A DNA stretch of 64,000 nt from Hypholoma sublateritium FD-334 SS-4 (lineage: Eukaryota > Basidiomycota > Agaricomycetes > Agaricales > Strophariaceae), in contig KN817565.1 in assembly GCA_000827495.1 (NCBI GenBank), positions 124,001-188,000 on the forward strand, written 5' to 3'. A program made the position numbers and the translations under genes. Position 1 is the stretch's first letter; each line of letters begins with the position of its first letter. A model generated the notes under the pieces. The model had not been told where the DNA came from. It was given only the letters and a program-made list of their open reading frames with translations, and ran no database searches. Positions 1-12,933 of the stretch are shown here, in pieces.

Positions 1-938
1 GGCATCATCGCTGTGCATCAGCGCCGGGTATCCGACGACCAGCGGGACAAGGACGCGGACGTCGTTGTCGTCGACGCCAGCGTACTCATTCACGCCTTGT
101 ACCAGGTCAAGAAGTGGTGCCGCGATGGCCGGCAGGAGATCGTGATTGTGCCGTTGGAAGGTTCGTGTATTTGATGCCACTCTGCACCGTGACTGACGGT
201 TCATTGACAGCGCTGAACACACTTGATTTACTGAAGAAGGGAACCTCGTCGGTCGCCCAGAAGGCGCGGGCGGCATCTCGCATCCTAGAGGCGCAGGTCG
301 GGACCAACCCCCGCATCCGGGTGCAGCGGGACGACGCCTTCGTTCTATGGGACAAGATCGCCTTCACGGACGGCGACGACGCCTTGAAGCAGGCGGCATC
401 ATGCCCTGAATGGGTCCGCCGGATCATCTGCTGTGCGCGGTGGGAAACCGAGCACGCGGAGGAGGAGCTCAACCCGCCGACGAAGGGGCTGCCGCTCAAG
501 GTCGTCCTCGCCATTCTTTCCGTTGCACCAAACATGTCGCCACAGTCAATGTCGATGAAGCTCGCCGACGGCGTGGACACCCCGCTGACACCCGTGCCGC
601 TACCCGCGCCGACTGCCGCCTATGGGAATCGTTACGAGCAGCGGTCGACCGGGACGATCGTCTCGTCATGGGCAACCAAGGCCGGAATCGAGCGTCTCGA
701 GGTCGACCCAGCTCTTCCTGGACGCGGCGGTGGCGAACATGCCGAGGACGACCGTGCGAAGCGCAGCACCCATGCGCAGAGCTCCCGTGGACGCAGGCCA
801 TCGTCCAGCGAGCATGGTGCACGATCGGGGCTCGTCGAGCGTCCCCCGGCGGTGATGGCGATGATGGAAATGGTTTCGCAGCCGAGTAAGGTCGTCCGCG
901 TTCTCGCTCGCGGCGAGAAATTGGACCCCGATCCGTGA
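1..938 (+). CDS. PIN-domain protein, 5'-truncated by the window edge
   Basis: Exons <1-160 and 211-938, with a 50-nt GT-AG intron at 161-210 (donor GTTCGT, acceptor GACAG) that restores one frame. The translated start contains DADVVVVDASVLIHALYQVK, the first beta strand and first acidic residue of a PIN nuclease fold, followed by a helix and VPLEALNTLDLLKKGTSS. This is the layout of basidiomycete PIN-domain proteins related to NMD/RNA-surveillance PINc proteins. The C-terminal third is low-complexity and ends SQPSKVVRVLARGEKLDPDP before a stop. The true start lies outside the window. PIN proteins are metal-dependent RNases or inactive scaffolds; I cannot verify the remaining acidic residues, so activity is not claimed. 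An additional intron in the low-complexity tail cannot be excluded. Confidence 0.75.
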   Translation, partial: HHRCASAPGIRRPAGQGRGRRCRRRQRTHSRLVPGQEVVPRWPAGDRDCAVGRFVYLMPLCTVTDGSLTALNTLDLLKKGTSSVAQKARAASRILEAQVGTNPRIRVQRDDAFVLWDKIAFTDGDDALKQAASCPEWVRRIICCARWETEHAEEELNPPTKGLPLKVVLAILSVAPNMSPQSMSMKLADGVDTPLTPVPLPAPTAAYGNRYEQRSTGTIVSSWATKAGIERLEVDPALPGRGGGEHAEDDRAKRSTHAQSSRGRRPSSSEHGARSGLVERPPAVMAMMEMVSQPSKVVRVLARGEKLDPDP

Positions 939-1857
939 ATAGTGCCGAGTAAGTCAACCGCCCCCCGCTATTTTTCTTGCTGAGCATACTGTACCAACAG
1001 AGCGAACTTAAACCCAACAAGAAGTGCAAACAACTGGAAGCAAATGGGCCGCGGCCCTGTCGTTCTTGACGTTCAAACATTCGCACAGGAGGCTGACTGA
1101 AATAGCCAGGCGCGGTCTGCTTCTGCGTCTAGCGATGCAGGCGGGGTCATAGTGGGGTGCGATGAGGCGCAGGTGCAGCTTCGCGTGGACGAATTCTGCA
1201 GGACTGATCCGGTTATGGTTACCGTTTTCAAGATGTGTCCATCCTTCCTTCCCCGTTCCTTTCTCCGCGCTCTCGGCCATATGATCTCCATGGACGGTCT
1301 AGATATCCTGGCTTGCGGCCAGAATATCACGGTATGCCCCCTCGGTTAGTGACCGCCGCTGTATTCTCCTTCTTTCTTTTTCTCTCTATTTGATGATCAA
1401 TCTATGAAACTTTTTGGTTACACAATTTCGTATTGGTTTATGTTGTTTTTCATATTCCATATAATGAATTATTTTGCTTCGATAAACCGATTTTCTATAG
1501 GCAAATGCCTCTCATGTATTGATACTAGTACTTGCTCACGCCCAGCAAAGCTGTCGCTGACACGTTTATAAGTTTCATTCTTGGTTTATTGGACTTCGCA
1601 TCTGCCAAGCGAAGCCTAGCACGAAGTCTAACTTCTTTTTACATTGCACGGACTTGCATACTTAGACCTACATACATGTTTGCCATCGTGTCTTGAACGT
1701 TGGACACCGTGCCTGGATTAACAAGCACAATTTCCCACAATTACTTAAATAACGGCTGTATCGCGGCTGCAGTAGCCACTTTTCGTGATCGTTCCTTCTA
1801 CCGACCACATCGCACACACCCTATACCTCCCCGAATCTGCAGCGTGAACGAGTTTTC
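939..1857. other. Intergenic, no gene seen
   Basis: About 0.9 kb, AT-rich from 1350 onward, with only short overlapping frames and no recognisable domain. The last 150 bp (TTAAATAA near 1744, then a C/T-rich stretch up to the ATG) look like the core promoter of the downstream glycosidase gene. Confidence 0.6.
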
Positions 1858-3407
1858 ATGAGCTCGAACAGCTTCATGATGTGGGTGGGGGTGGTGTTCT
1901 GCGCTTCTTTGTTGTCGTCACTCGTTATTGCCGTCACCGTCGAACTCACCGACGGCCAGATTGACGTTGTAAGCGCCCGCCTGGCAGAAGCAGCTCTTCA
2001 AAGGTGCGTCAAGCTCCCATCTTCCATTTACGGGACTGACACAACCGTGTACTCCAGCTGGGAGCTGGGAACGCGTGCCCAGACCATCCTTGAGCTTAAT
2101 GCCACCACCTACTCCGTATTCAACACATCCGTAACCTTGCCCCCACCTTCAACCATACCTGCTGGCCTAGTTGCGGACGGCAGTCTGGACCCCTTCTTTG
2201 CCATTGCGAAGCAGATCGTCACCAACCGCACGGTGTCCAATAACAACACCGTGGGCCCCCAGCCGCTCATCGCAGACGGAAGTGCTGCGGATCCGGCATC
2301 AATAGGAGTGAGCGTCTTGCTTGCCAACTTGACCGGGCAAGATGGGGGACAGGTCAATTATTCAGGCGCGGCGACGGACCAGCTGAATTTCCTGCTGGAA
2401 AAAGTACCAAAGACGTCCGATGGTGCAATCTCGCACAGGGTATCCGAAGTGCAGCTCTGGTGAGCTACCTTTCGCTCAATTATTGATCGCCGTTGACAAT
2501 ATTAATAGGAGCGACTTTATTTATATGGTACCCCCCTTCCTTGCTTACTACGGCGTCGTGACCCAGAACCGAAGTCTACTCGAGGAGGCGCATACCCAGA
2601 TCTCTCTCTACCGGAACTACCTGCGCGATAACTCGACGGGCATGTGGAAGCATGTCCTGCTAGGCTCTGCAGACAACGACCCAGGATTCTGGTCGACTGG
2701 TGCGTTATTCTTAGCAACTCTCCCTCACTGGCGCTGATTCCCCGTGCGGCCAGGGAACGGCTGGGCAGCCGCTGGCATGCTTCGTGTCCTGATGACGATG
2801 CAACAGTCCCAATATGCCAACACTTTCACAAGCGAGCAAAGCGATCTCGCCAGCTGGGTCGCCGAGATCCACGCTGCCATATACCCCCACCTCGTGAGCC
2901 GTCGGTCCCCAACCCCGATGCATCGCTCCGCTGACGCTGCCGCAGGATACCACAAACGTCTTCACTAATTACGCGGACCAGGATCCCTCGGCGACGGGGA
3001 ATTTCTACGACGCGGCGTCCACGGCGCTCCTCGCAGGCACGGTGTACCGCGCCTCGGTGCTCCTGGGCCAGCATACATATGTGCCCTTCGCTGAGCGCTG
3101 CCGCAAAACGCTGTTCAACACGACCTCCGCGGCACCGACCGCAAACGGCACGGCTACGCTGGCGGGGTACCAGCACCTGACGACGGATGGGTGGCTCACA
3201 CCCGTTGTTAATCCGCACTCTTACGGCCTGGAGGGCAGCGAGAGCGCCGAGGCGCAGGCATTCGTTGTACAGCTGCACGCTGCACACCGCGACTGGGTAC
3301 TAGCGGGCTCTGTAGGGCAGCAGTCTGGCGCAGCTCCGTCCGTGGCGCGGGACAGTAGCGGCGCACTGTTGGCCGTCGCTGCCGCGCTACTGCTGTACCT
3401 TTACTGA
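1858..3407 (+). CDS. Secreted six-hairpin glycosidase, GH88/GH105-like
   Basis: Join 1858-2003, 2058-2459, 2509-2699, 2754-2893, 2946-3407: 446 aa, with four introns of 49-54 nt. The first intron (54 nt) is in frame and could be missed; removing it restores ALQSWELGTRAQ. There is an N-terminal signal peptide (hydrophobic stretch about residues 8-26). Family hallmarks are DGAISHRV, QLWSDFIYMVPPFLAYYG (candidate catalytic Asp near residue 185), FWSTGNGWAAAGM, FYDAASTALLAGTVYR and DGWLTPVVNPHS. These match the fungal unsaturated-rhamnogalacturonyl/glucuronyl hydrolase-like family, which removes terminal unsaturated uronic acids left by pectin lyases. The C terminus ends in an Ala/Leu-rich hydrophobic tail after a Ser/Ala-rich segment, consistent with a GPI anchor signal. 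Many N-x-S/T sites fit secretion. The exact substrate is unknown. Confidence 0.88.
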
Positions 3408-3818
3408 TGGTGGCATCCCATGGACCGCCGCGGCTGTGATATTTGCTTAATTCTGGATTAATGCACATCGTTATTAAAAGCTTGCCACTGACGCTCGTTA
3501 TTCTACTTTATCGCTTCTGGACACATACCTCTTAGATCAGCTGGCGCATGGACAATAAATCGCCAATATGGCGTAAATAATGTATCAATCTTCACGTTAT
3601 GTTGAATTATTATTTGGATGTAAATAACCATGCTGAGGTAGGATTTATACACAAGGCGAAATCGTAAGCGAATTAGTGGATATGGACATTATTATATATA
3701 CAGAGGATGTGGCAACATTGACCATGATGGTGGGGTAGCAATTGAACGAAGGAGATATAAAACAAGGGAACTAAGCAGTTCTCACTCTCTGAAGGCGGGT
3801 TGTAGGTCGTTTGAGCGC
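3408..3818. other. Convergent intergenic region
   Basis: Spacer of about 410 bp between the 3' ends of the glycosidase (+) and the zinc-finger gene (-). It is AT-rich and must hold both transcription-termination regions. No gene or structured element is seen. Confidence 0.6.
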
Positions 3819-5864
3819 TCAGCGCTCAGCGATCATCTGCTTGTAATCCGCCATGTGCTTCTCCACAAAGTGGTTCTTCAAATCTTCTGAGCGCTTGTAC
3901 CGGAAACCGCACCCAGGTGGGAAAGTACACTGCATCGGTTTGTTCGCACTGTGTTGGTGAAGGACATGACGCCGGATGCTGCTAGCCGCGAACTCGCCAT
4001 TCGAAGTGCCGGGACAATCTGGCCACTCGCACTTCACTGGCACCTCGCTTGTTGGTGCTACTCTTGGGCTCAGATTGTGGACGTCGTCAAGGTGCTTCTC
4101 CGCCTGACTTTGAGTTCTGAATGTAACGGCGACCTTATTGGCGCACTCTCCGAATCTACAAGTGAAGACGTAGTCGTCGGCGTCGGCGCAGTACTTCTGC
4201 CACGGGCAGTCGCGCGGGAGCCTCCTCGCAGCCTGATACCCCGTAGTATTGCGCTTCGATTTTCTGGCACGCGCGGCGGAGCTCTTGCGCTGTGCCGCCA
4301 TCGATTCCGCCCCTTCGTGCGCTTGCGCGGGTGCGAGGACCCCGGTGTCGGTGAACTCGGGTGGCGCCTGCACAGTCCATTGATGGTCACCGGCTACACT
4401 CACGGGTCCCCACTCACCCGCCACAGACTGTAGGGTAGCGTGAAAGGTGGCCTCGTAGGACCCGGCGCCCTGCGCGGAGGAGGGACCCTCGCCAGTACCG
4501 TCCACATTGCGCTTGGACCCTCTGCGCCGAGGGGCCTTTGATTTCCCGGCGCCGTTGAGGTCCTGGGTCTTTGTGGACCTGCGGAGCCCGTCCTGCGTAA
4601 GCAGCGTTTCCTGTGCGCCACCCATACTAAATGGCGCGCCGCCGTAGCTGGGGCCTTCGTATGGGATGTACCGATAATCGGGCTCGAGGGTGATGGAGGG
4701 CGGGACCATGGGCGACGAGTGCGACTGGTGGGACTCAGGTGTCGGGAAGCCGGTATTGGGAGATTCGTCGCAAGAGGCGTTTGTGTGCGAAGTCGTGAAA
4801 TCGACGGGGAAGTGGTTCGCAGAATTGTTATATCCCCCACCGTTGGCCACCGGAAATGCGTTCAAAGGGGGGAGATCTAAAGGCGTATGGGTCCTCGAAA
4901 GTGTGGCTTCGTACTCCGAAGGCGCGGGCGTCACTAGGCCCGACACAATGCTGGATGCAGAGCTTCCGATGTTCAGATAGCCTTGGCCGTTGGCTTGACC
5001 AGGGACAGTGAGCTGATCGCCGGTGTTCTGGTAGACAAACGACAGGAAATTAGGATCAAAATCTCCGTCGGAGGTTCCTGCGAATGCAGAGCCACTGAAT
5101 TGGGCGTCAGAGACATTGTGGTTGGGCATGGGTGGGTTGACTTGCCACGAGCTGGCGGTGTGAATCGCGTCAGTCGGATTGTGGGATTGTGGGCCTGAGG
5201 AGGTAATAAAGGTTTGGATTGCGGGGAAATGGTACTCCGTATAGCCTGTCGGTGGCATCGTCGACGTCGATTGAGCGACGTTGGGAGAGGCGTATGATCC
5301 CAAATGATTCCAGTCGTTACCTTGGGGACAAGAGAATGGGATGTGTTCGGGACTGTGCTGAGGTACCGGGGGGTGGCTACCTCCAGAGAGATCTGTGTCG
5401 CAGAGGACAGCACTGCCCGGGCGCGGCCTGATATCATTTGATGCGGCGGCCGAGGTATTGAGGGACGGGGATGAATCTATGTTCAACATGAAATTGTCCG
5501 TTATACTGCCATTAGAGCCGAGAAAAGGCGATCGATGCGCGGTGTTCTGATGAATATCATTATACATGGCTAAGCCGCTCGCCATCGCTTGCTTTTCCTT
5601 GATTTGCGTTTGGGTGATCATCGGTGGCGGTTGGGACAAATCAAATCTGGTGGCATACGTTAGCATAGGCGCGATTTATCTGCTAAGAACTGACCCCATC
5701 GTCTGGTTCGGAAGCGACATTTCCCATATATATGGGCTCGTTGCCGGCTCGTGCGCAGCACTGTCGGTTGAGTGTGGTGAGGTTTGGGCGAATATCAGGG
5801 AAGAACGACTCTGCGGCCTCGGATTTTGGTCCATGGTAAGTTCGTGCAGATAATAGGCGGCCAT
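3819..5864 (-). CDS. C2H2 zinc-finger transcription factor
   Basis: Complement join 3819-5646, 5695-5864: 665 aa. The 48-nt intron (5647-5694) has donor GTCAGT, a TGCTAAC branch site and a CAG acceptor, and joins NQTMG to FDLSQPPP. The first 500 residues are Ser/Thr/Pro/Asn-rich and disordered in character, typical of an activation region. The last 130 residues carry three zinc-finger-like units: CRFGEC...HLDDVH, CEWPDC...HVLHQH and CTFPPGC...HFVEKH. Before the fingers are basic clusters (KAPRRRGSKR, RARKSKRN) that could serve as nuclear localisation signals. It is probably a DNA-binding nuclear regulator; targets cannot be inferred. The start ATG at 5864 is the only one that opens into this splice model. 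Confidence 0.85.
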
Positions 5865-7466
5865 GCCTATATGAAGAAAGAGAGGAAGATAAGCGGGAGA
5901 ATCTTTATGGGGTCATAGCTATGATATCACGACATACCTTCGCTGTGGATTCAAATGATAGAGGATAAGGAACGGAAAGATATCGCGGTGGTTCGCACCG
6001 TGGATGCTTTTGTAGCACAGAGAATAGGGATGTGGTGGGAGTAGGAATGTAAATTGGGAGAAAAGAGAGCGGGAGCATGCTAATTTAAACAACGCGTCGG
6101 GCGCCAATCAGGTGACTACAAGCAAAAGCGCGTCCTAATTGGTGATCCCACAAGCACAACGCGTTGTGGTGCACAATGCAAACAAAAGACTCACAATTCC
6201 GAGCCAAACACGACGAGGACGCTTTGAATGTGCCTTGATTCGCTATTTGGTTGCCAGAATTAGCCACATAATCTTGACGGTGCGGCATAGGCCACCAAGC
6301 GTTCGTATCTCTATCATCCAGTCAACATCCAGTGGCGTCGTCCCCTCGAAATGGCAATCCCGGTTCTACCAGCAAGATAAGGAGCCAGAAACGCGCAACA
6401 TATTCTCCACCTAGCCCAAATCTGACCGTATAGACTTGTGTATGTTCCTGGTTTGCCTACCGCAAATGAAGTCGGAAAATGAATTGAATGAGGTGCATCT
6501 ACGTGTACCGAGGAAGATGCATGTTGTTGGCTCCGAGAATTTGCCAAAGTGAAATATGACCAAGCAAGCAAGCAATGTGCTTAAGTTCAATTCGTCAAGG
6601 CGTGCATCCTGATATCTGCGGGGGGTGCGAGATTTACCGTCCAGTACCCGCCTCCAGAAATCAGACAGCATGCGCATCGCGCTAGGTCCTCCGAGAGTAC
6701 GGCACAAAAAGCGAGAAGACAATAACCAGCGTGCATTATCGGTGATTTCTATGCCAACAATTCTCCCCAGACGGAGGTCGAGGTTGTGAGTGATTTATCC
6801 TTGTCCTCGAAGAGGTGGAAAGTCAGCGACAAGGATCCATAGTATGGAGGGATGAGAGGATTGCTTGACTGACGTGGCTAACAACGAGCGCGATCGGTCG
6901 CCCGTGTGACATTGTGAAATGTGGAAGTAAATCACACGGATGCGGCGCTTGCCCAAATTGGGAATGGAAATAAACGCCGCAGCGCTTATACCTCTTTTGA
7001 TCTTTGGCAGTGGCTCAAGCAAGGTTTACACCACCACGGCTACCGCTATCACATGCCACCAGAGGTATGATGAATTTATCCTATCTGTCTTTCGAACCCC
7101 TACCCCTTATAAATTTATCGATGAAGTCAGAAGAATTGAAGAATTCGCCAAGAATTCGTGACAAGCTCTCGCGACCGCAATCTGGCCAAGATATTTAACT
7201 ATCCACTATTTCTACTGTGACGTGCTACTATGGGCATAAAACAAGCTCTTTTTATACAGTGAAGCAATGCGAAAGCGGTCGGTCGACTATTTCAATTATG
7301 AAAACGTAGCCAACTCATGGGCTATTTATAGATTCGAAGGGATTCAGTTCAGTCTTTCATTCGGCTCAAAGCTGCAGATATTTATTTGTCTGGTCGCAGT
7401 ATACACCGTTGTAGGCTGTTCACCTCGAACATATAATTCCATGTCGAAGGAAATTAACCAATAGCT
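5865..7466. other. Intergenic / upstream region, no gene seen
   Basis: 1.6 kb holding the promoter of the minus-strand zinc-finger gene (adjacent part) and the 3' flank of the F-box gene. The frames present are short (under 105 codons) and overlap on both strands without family resemblance. Confidence 0.5.
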
Positions 7467-8939
7467 TTACATTACTCTCATTAAGCCCAAGGCGTCGTAT
7501 AAGAAACGAAAATATAATCCAAATATAATCCCAGTATCGTAGACCAATAAGTACATCACAGCAATCCAAAATAGAGAACGACACGATGTTAGCTCAGATA
7601 GTCGCAGTTCAGAATAGTGTACCCTTGGGAGAAGGATCAGAAAGGGAAAATTCGTCATGGGTTGGCAGAGCCGCTCACCAGACATGTGACGCTGTGTTTT
7701 GACGACATTCTCTGCGGATCTCCACATTGCGTTCTCGTGGGATGAGTGAGCGTGGCTGTACCGGAAGGGCTCCCGCTCCCAGGCAAAGACGAGGCGTGCA
7801 TCGAACCCTGGATCATCCGCAGCGCCCCGCGCCGGGGGCACACTAAGATCTACAAAGCCACTCCGGTGGTACTCGCTGATCCTCGCAGATACCAGGCGCG
7901 AGATCTGCCTCGCGGTCCGCGCTGGGTTGCTGTCGAACCGGAGAACGAGTACGCACGTCTCGAGCGCGGGCGTGTGCATGAGCAGGTCCGCGATGCTTTC
8001 GGCGACACGCGCAATTTTGCGCGTCCACGCGGACAGCGCTTCTTTCTCCTCGTCGCTGGGGCAGCTTTCTTCGGCGCTTGAATAGCCGTCCGTGACCGTG
8101 CTCAGCCACCGTGCGCGGCTGCGCGACACATCCTCGGGCGGCGCCTGCCCCACGGACAAATCTAGCTTGACGTGCGTGAGATGGGGCAGTGCGAAGGAGG
8201 AGATTGCTCCGCCAGCCCAGGCTGTCCATTCTTCCCATCCGTTAGCGATGGTGAGGTGCGTCGCAGAGGCGTAGAATGGGCTATCAAAAGTTGGGCGGAA
8301 AGTGGCGATCGGGTGGGTTTCGCTGAGCACGAGGGAAAGTTTCCGAGGAGAAAGGTGTTCCATATTGTGGAGTGCGACGGAGTTGACGAAATTGCTCATT
8401 TGGGCCCTGGCGTCCCGACGGTGAGAATGAAGAGGGGGGGTAGGGGTCCGGCGCTGCCACGGATCAGGGCGAACCCAGTTGCCAGAGGTGGGCGGACTGT
8501 GGCTAGAGCTGTTGCCAGTATGTATCAGGGGCCAGTACGATAGATTATCCAGGCCGCGGCAGGTAGATAGGAGCGTGACCACGTCGATAGGGTCAAGGTC
8601 AGGGCAAAGGAAGAGCGACTTGACGTGGCTTGCGTAAAAATCTCTCGACTTCGTTTTGGACGTATGAATTGTACGTAGGAAGGCGTGGGCCGTGCTCTCG
8701 CGACTAAGCACCACCTCGTGGTAAATGATTTTCTCGATCCTGGATATGAAATAATTAAATTAGACTACGAAGGTAAGGTTTATGAAATTTTCTCTTCCGT
8801 ACCAAGGTTGTATACTTTTGGATAGAAGCGCCAAGTTTACTGCCGTAGCCTTATCTGATAGTGCAGCATTTTGTAGGAGTTGGCGGAGTACATCGTCAGG
8901 CAGTGAGGGCATTGATGATGTTGAAGGATGGAAAGGCAT
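7467..8939 (-). CDS. F-box-like protein
   Basis: Complement join 7467-8739, 8803-8939: 469 aa. The 63-nt intron (8740-8802, donor GTACGG) joins KSIQP-W to IEKIIYHEVVL. The N terminus (MPSLPDDVLRQLL...VNLALLSKSIQPWIEK) fits the short F-box seen in large basidiomycete families, where it recruits SCF ubiquitin ligase through Skp1. The rest resembles the degenerate leucine-rich substrate-recognition part of those families (FYASHVKSLFLCPDLDP, LPHLTHVKLDLS, TPALETCVLVL). The last 75 residues, after KTQRHMSG, look unlike the family and contain hydrophobic stretches, so an unrecognised terminal intron may end the protein earlier. The substrate is unknown. Confidence 0.7.
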
Positions 8940-9076
8940 CTGGCAGAGAAAGAGCAGAGTCCGCTGGCGTAGAGTAAAGGAGGCGGAGGAGGAGACGGGT
9001 AATCCGATTCGTCAAAACGAGGTCCGACGAAGTGGATATGCGGAAATAATAACGGGTCCTCGAGCCAGACATCATA

Positions 9077-9084
9077 CTTTTATA
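9077..9084 (-). promoter_or_regulatory. TATA box upstream of the F-box gene
   Basis: Read on the minus strand this is TATAAAAG, about 140 bp upstream of the ATG at 8939. That would give a 5' leader of about 110 nt. Assigned by match and position only. Confidence 0.45.
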
Positions 9085-12000
9085 CTGCGAAGGTTCGTGC
9101 TGGAGTGTGACTGATGCAGGAAAGCTTGTCGAAAATCTTTCTCCATGCCAAACGGCATGTTCTAAATTGATACCCGAACAAACCCCTGGTTTATCATGGG
9201 CCGAACGCGTGGATGATAGCATCTTCACTCACCCTATTATTGCGCACAAGTGACCGCATTACCACCCATTTTAGAAATGCAGTGCAACCAACACCCGAGG
9301 AAAATGTCGCCGCCAAGGTAGATACTAATGCCGGCAAATTCAGGCTCTAAACATAAAGGACGGCAAGACCTGGACTGAGGCGACGGAGTATTCAATGCAC
9401 ATAGGAGAAACCGGCCATGACGAGCCTGTCAGTGAGGCATAATGCGCGGAAAACGCAGGACATAGAGCACCGGCCGCGGCCGCGGTTTCTGCCCGTTTCT
9501 TGAGCCATGGAAGATATGCGCAGGTCGGCTTCGTTTTCTGGTGGCGTATTCTATCTTCTGCGGAGCTGACAGGAGGGTCCAAGGCGTCCGCGGAGTAATA
9601 TACCGAGGGCTCTATGTTTGCCGCGGATTTAAGCATTTCGACTTGAGATGCCGGAAATGGCCATGCTGATGCATATCAGTTGTTTTCCGAGGTGTTTCTC
9701 TGCACTCATGTCGGGCGTGCAAGAGAATGAACTACTGGGCACTTGTATTACATGGACCGACATCCGGATGTTATGAAGAACTCACTTTATATTTTCTAGA
9801 AATATCCGAAGTAGGTTTAATCATCCAACGTGCAGCAGACGATAATCGGAGGTCTGCGTAGTACGTGCTCAAAAAAGCATCAAAAGAATTTCATGCCACA
9901 GAAGCACTTGTATTCGATTGCCCAAGGTCAGACGCAAATATATCGCGGGGCAGATGTGAACGCGATTATCATACCTTCCTTGGCCGTCTCGCTGTGTTTT
10001 CCTCACCGGTCGCTTCTATCACTTGTTCAAGAAAAGGAACTGCTTGTCAACCGTCAATTTGAGAGTTCATGTCGACCATGGGCCCGAGGTATGTAGAATC
10101 CGTTATTTGATATTCGCATCGGTCCCGCAGCAGAGCCTCCCATACACAGGGTGGCGAGGCTGACACGCTCAGCAATACATCATCATCAGCTATGGCGTAT
10201 CGAATGGAACTGATGCGCACAGGGCTGTGAAGGACCTCGGATATTGCGGTCGGGAGGTATCTGTCCAGGCGCACGCCTTATGTCCTCGTACTTAACTTGA
10301 GTATGTATGTAAATCAGGACCCTGCAACCGGTCACCAATCACGATGGGCCGCGCACGAGACACAGAACAAATAAGTCTCGCTAGTAGGTAGGAGCGGCTC
10401 ATGTACGCTTCCACGTCTGGCGAGAGAAGCGCTCAGTGACAATGTCCGATATGCGTCCTTACCCTCCCATCCCGCCGTCTTTCCAGGCAGCGTCGGAGAG
10501 ATGATAGGCGGCCTATAAATAGCCGATGCGACCCTGTACGGACGGAACTGTCAGACTGATCAAATGCGCTTGACGCCGAGCAATTATCATGTCCGACCGC
10601 CATGGGCGCCGCGGAGGGGGCGTATAATCGCGTCTGCGTCGGGAGGCCGGTCCAGGCCAACGACGTTTCAGCTTGCTCAGCTAGGCGCAGCGCAGAAGCA
10701 CGCTGGGTCACCGAGGAAGTGCGGCTTTGACCCCATGGCAAAATCGTTTCAGCAGTTCGGGTTAGGTACATTAACTGTCTTCCTTTGCGGCGAAATTGTG
10801 ATTTTTCCTGTACGAGTGAATAGAATCTCTTGAGATGGTATGGGTATACTCTGGCGATCAATTAGGTTTTTACCTTAGTGACCGAAGAGCAAGGAGTTAA
10901 ATGGTACAATTGTAGTAACTGCTCACTCCACCCTGCTCAACTCCAACGCCGTTGCTCTCACCGATCATGGATTCTCGGGCTAACACTCGGTCCATCGGAC
11001 CGATAAACATGAACAATCGATCGTTGGTCACTAATTACACTTTGGGGGATGTGTCTATTGCACGGGGATAAGTAGAGGTAGAAATATCTTCAAGCGATCA
11101 CGCTGATCATGTCTTCCTTTTGACACTCAATGCACGCGCCGATCCTCTTCTTGAATGCCGTTAGGCGACTACAGCTGCCCTTTATTGGGTATATTAGTAC
11201 CTAAAATTGTGTGCATCGATATATACGAGAACAGCAGCGATGGAAATTTAACGTTGGCTGATATTCTGTATACATACTACTTACTACTGGTGTCGAACGG
11301 TGGTATGAGCCTGAGGTGGATGCACATATCTCAGCCACAATATAGCCAACAAAATCGTAAACACACACGTCTATTTTCGCATGCTCTCATTAACCGAACC
11401 CTGGGTACTTATCATCGATTTGAGCAGAGCAGTAGTGAATAGCAGGGCCAATCAGCGCAAAGATTACACGGCGTAGGAGGGGATGACGATAATCATTGTT
11501 GTACGTAGTCTCCGGGTGGCTCGTTGTATTTCTCAGTCGAGTCACTATTTGAACAAGTACCAGGGATGGGGAAGTAAATGGACTTACCAAGTAGACTTGC
11601 ACGCGCCGCGGCTGCATAAAATACGCCAATTTTTCGCGACTATATGTACAACAGAGAATGAGCGCTTGAGGACCAATGTTGTTCCAGAACAGCATTTTCA
11701 CTCACTCGTATACTTATGATTTTTGTTTGTCGGGGATACTTGTTTCCTTCTTTTTGAGCTCGAGGGCCCCAGCTTTCCTCATCCCAGATTTCCCACTTAC
11801 CGAAAATATATGATGACATTCAAATGACGACCTGCTTTGCTTGGATCTATCCATTTTACCGCAGTGAAGCGGGGCAAATCTTGTATGATACAAAAGATAC
11901 TACGAGGGAGCGCTCAAAAATTACATTATCTTTTTGTTCGCTCGCCTCCTTCGGACACCTAGAAAGATTAACGAAAAATCTTTCGACGTCCAAACAAAGT

Positions 12001-12933
12001 AACGGTCCAAAGCTGTCTCGAATTATTTGAGCGTCAATGCTTTCTACCATGGAGTTGTGCGATTATCAGACTAGAGACCGCTGAAATCTATATTTAGAAA
12101 TGCAAGAGTCTCGACTGGCCGATGTCGAGCGACGATGGACTAGACCCGGACTAGACCGTTTATTTGAAGACATTCATTTGATGACGACATCATGTTTGTT
12201 GGCATTTGAGTCATAAAATACCGTATGGCAAATGTGTACTTAAAGACTAGCGTCGGGTGTGGATTTTTCGACTTTTTCCCCATGCTCTTCATTCTGCGAC
12301 TGGCTTGGGCGCTAGGTAGACGCACCGAGTCGACTTTCCTCGATTGCCTCCTCCTTCTGTCACGTCATGGTCCGTGAAGGAACCCTCCCCATGAGTCGTG
12401 ACCTTTGCTTGGTAATAGCTGATCGTACTTCATACTGCTGCTCTGTTCTTATCAACATCGCATGGATAAATCAGCAAGGAGTTGCACGCTTCCGACTTCG
12501 GCATGGTAGAATGTGGAGACCTGAGTATGGGGAAGTTGCGGCGAGTAAGCGGCGAGCAATCCACAGCTAGATTGAGTACAAACAAGTTGCGTCCTTGTTA
12601 TTCAATGTCTGAAGCTCACTACACCACCTTTACTCGGCGGGATAACCATCTGTACGTGTATCTATATCCCGTCGTGGAAGATATATCACGTCAGCTCATA
12701 GAACACATACATCTTTGGCGCGATTTCAAGTGGGGCTTGACGTAGGCCTTCGTCATACCTGACGTCGTTGCCCCTTGCATTTTCGCTCTGCGCCAGCGGC
12801 AGCAACACGTTGTTCTCCGTGTAAGTACTTACGTGAGAAATGCACGGAGAGTCCCACCCACGCAAGATAAAAAGAATCGTGGCTTTCCAATGTGCGCGAT
12901 CATCACTACCAACACTTTCCCCTGGCCTCCTCA
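9085..12933. other. Gene-poor AT-rich stretch
   Basis: About 3.8 kb with no frame above 145 codons and none with family resemblance. It contains an isolated TATAAATAG near 10513 with no gene placed downstream of it. No LTR, TIR or tandem repeat was noticed. It could be decayed transposon or lost-gene sequence. Confidence 0.5.
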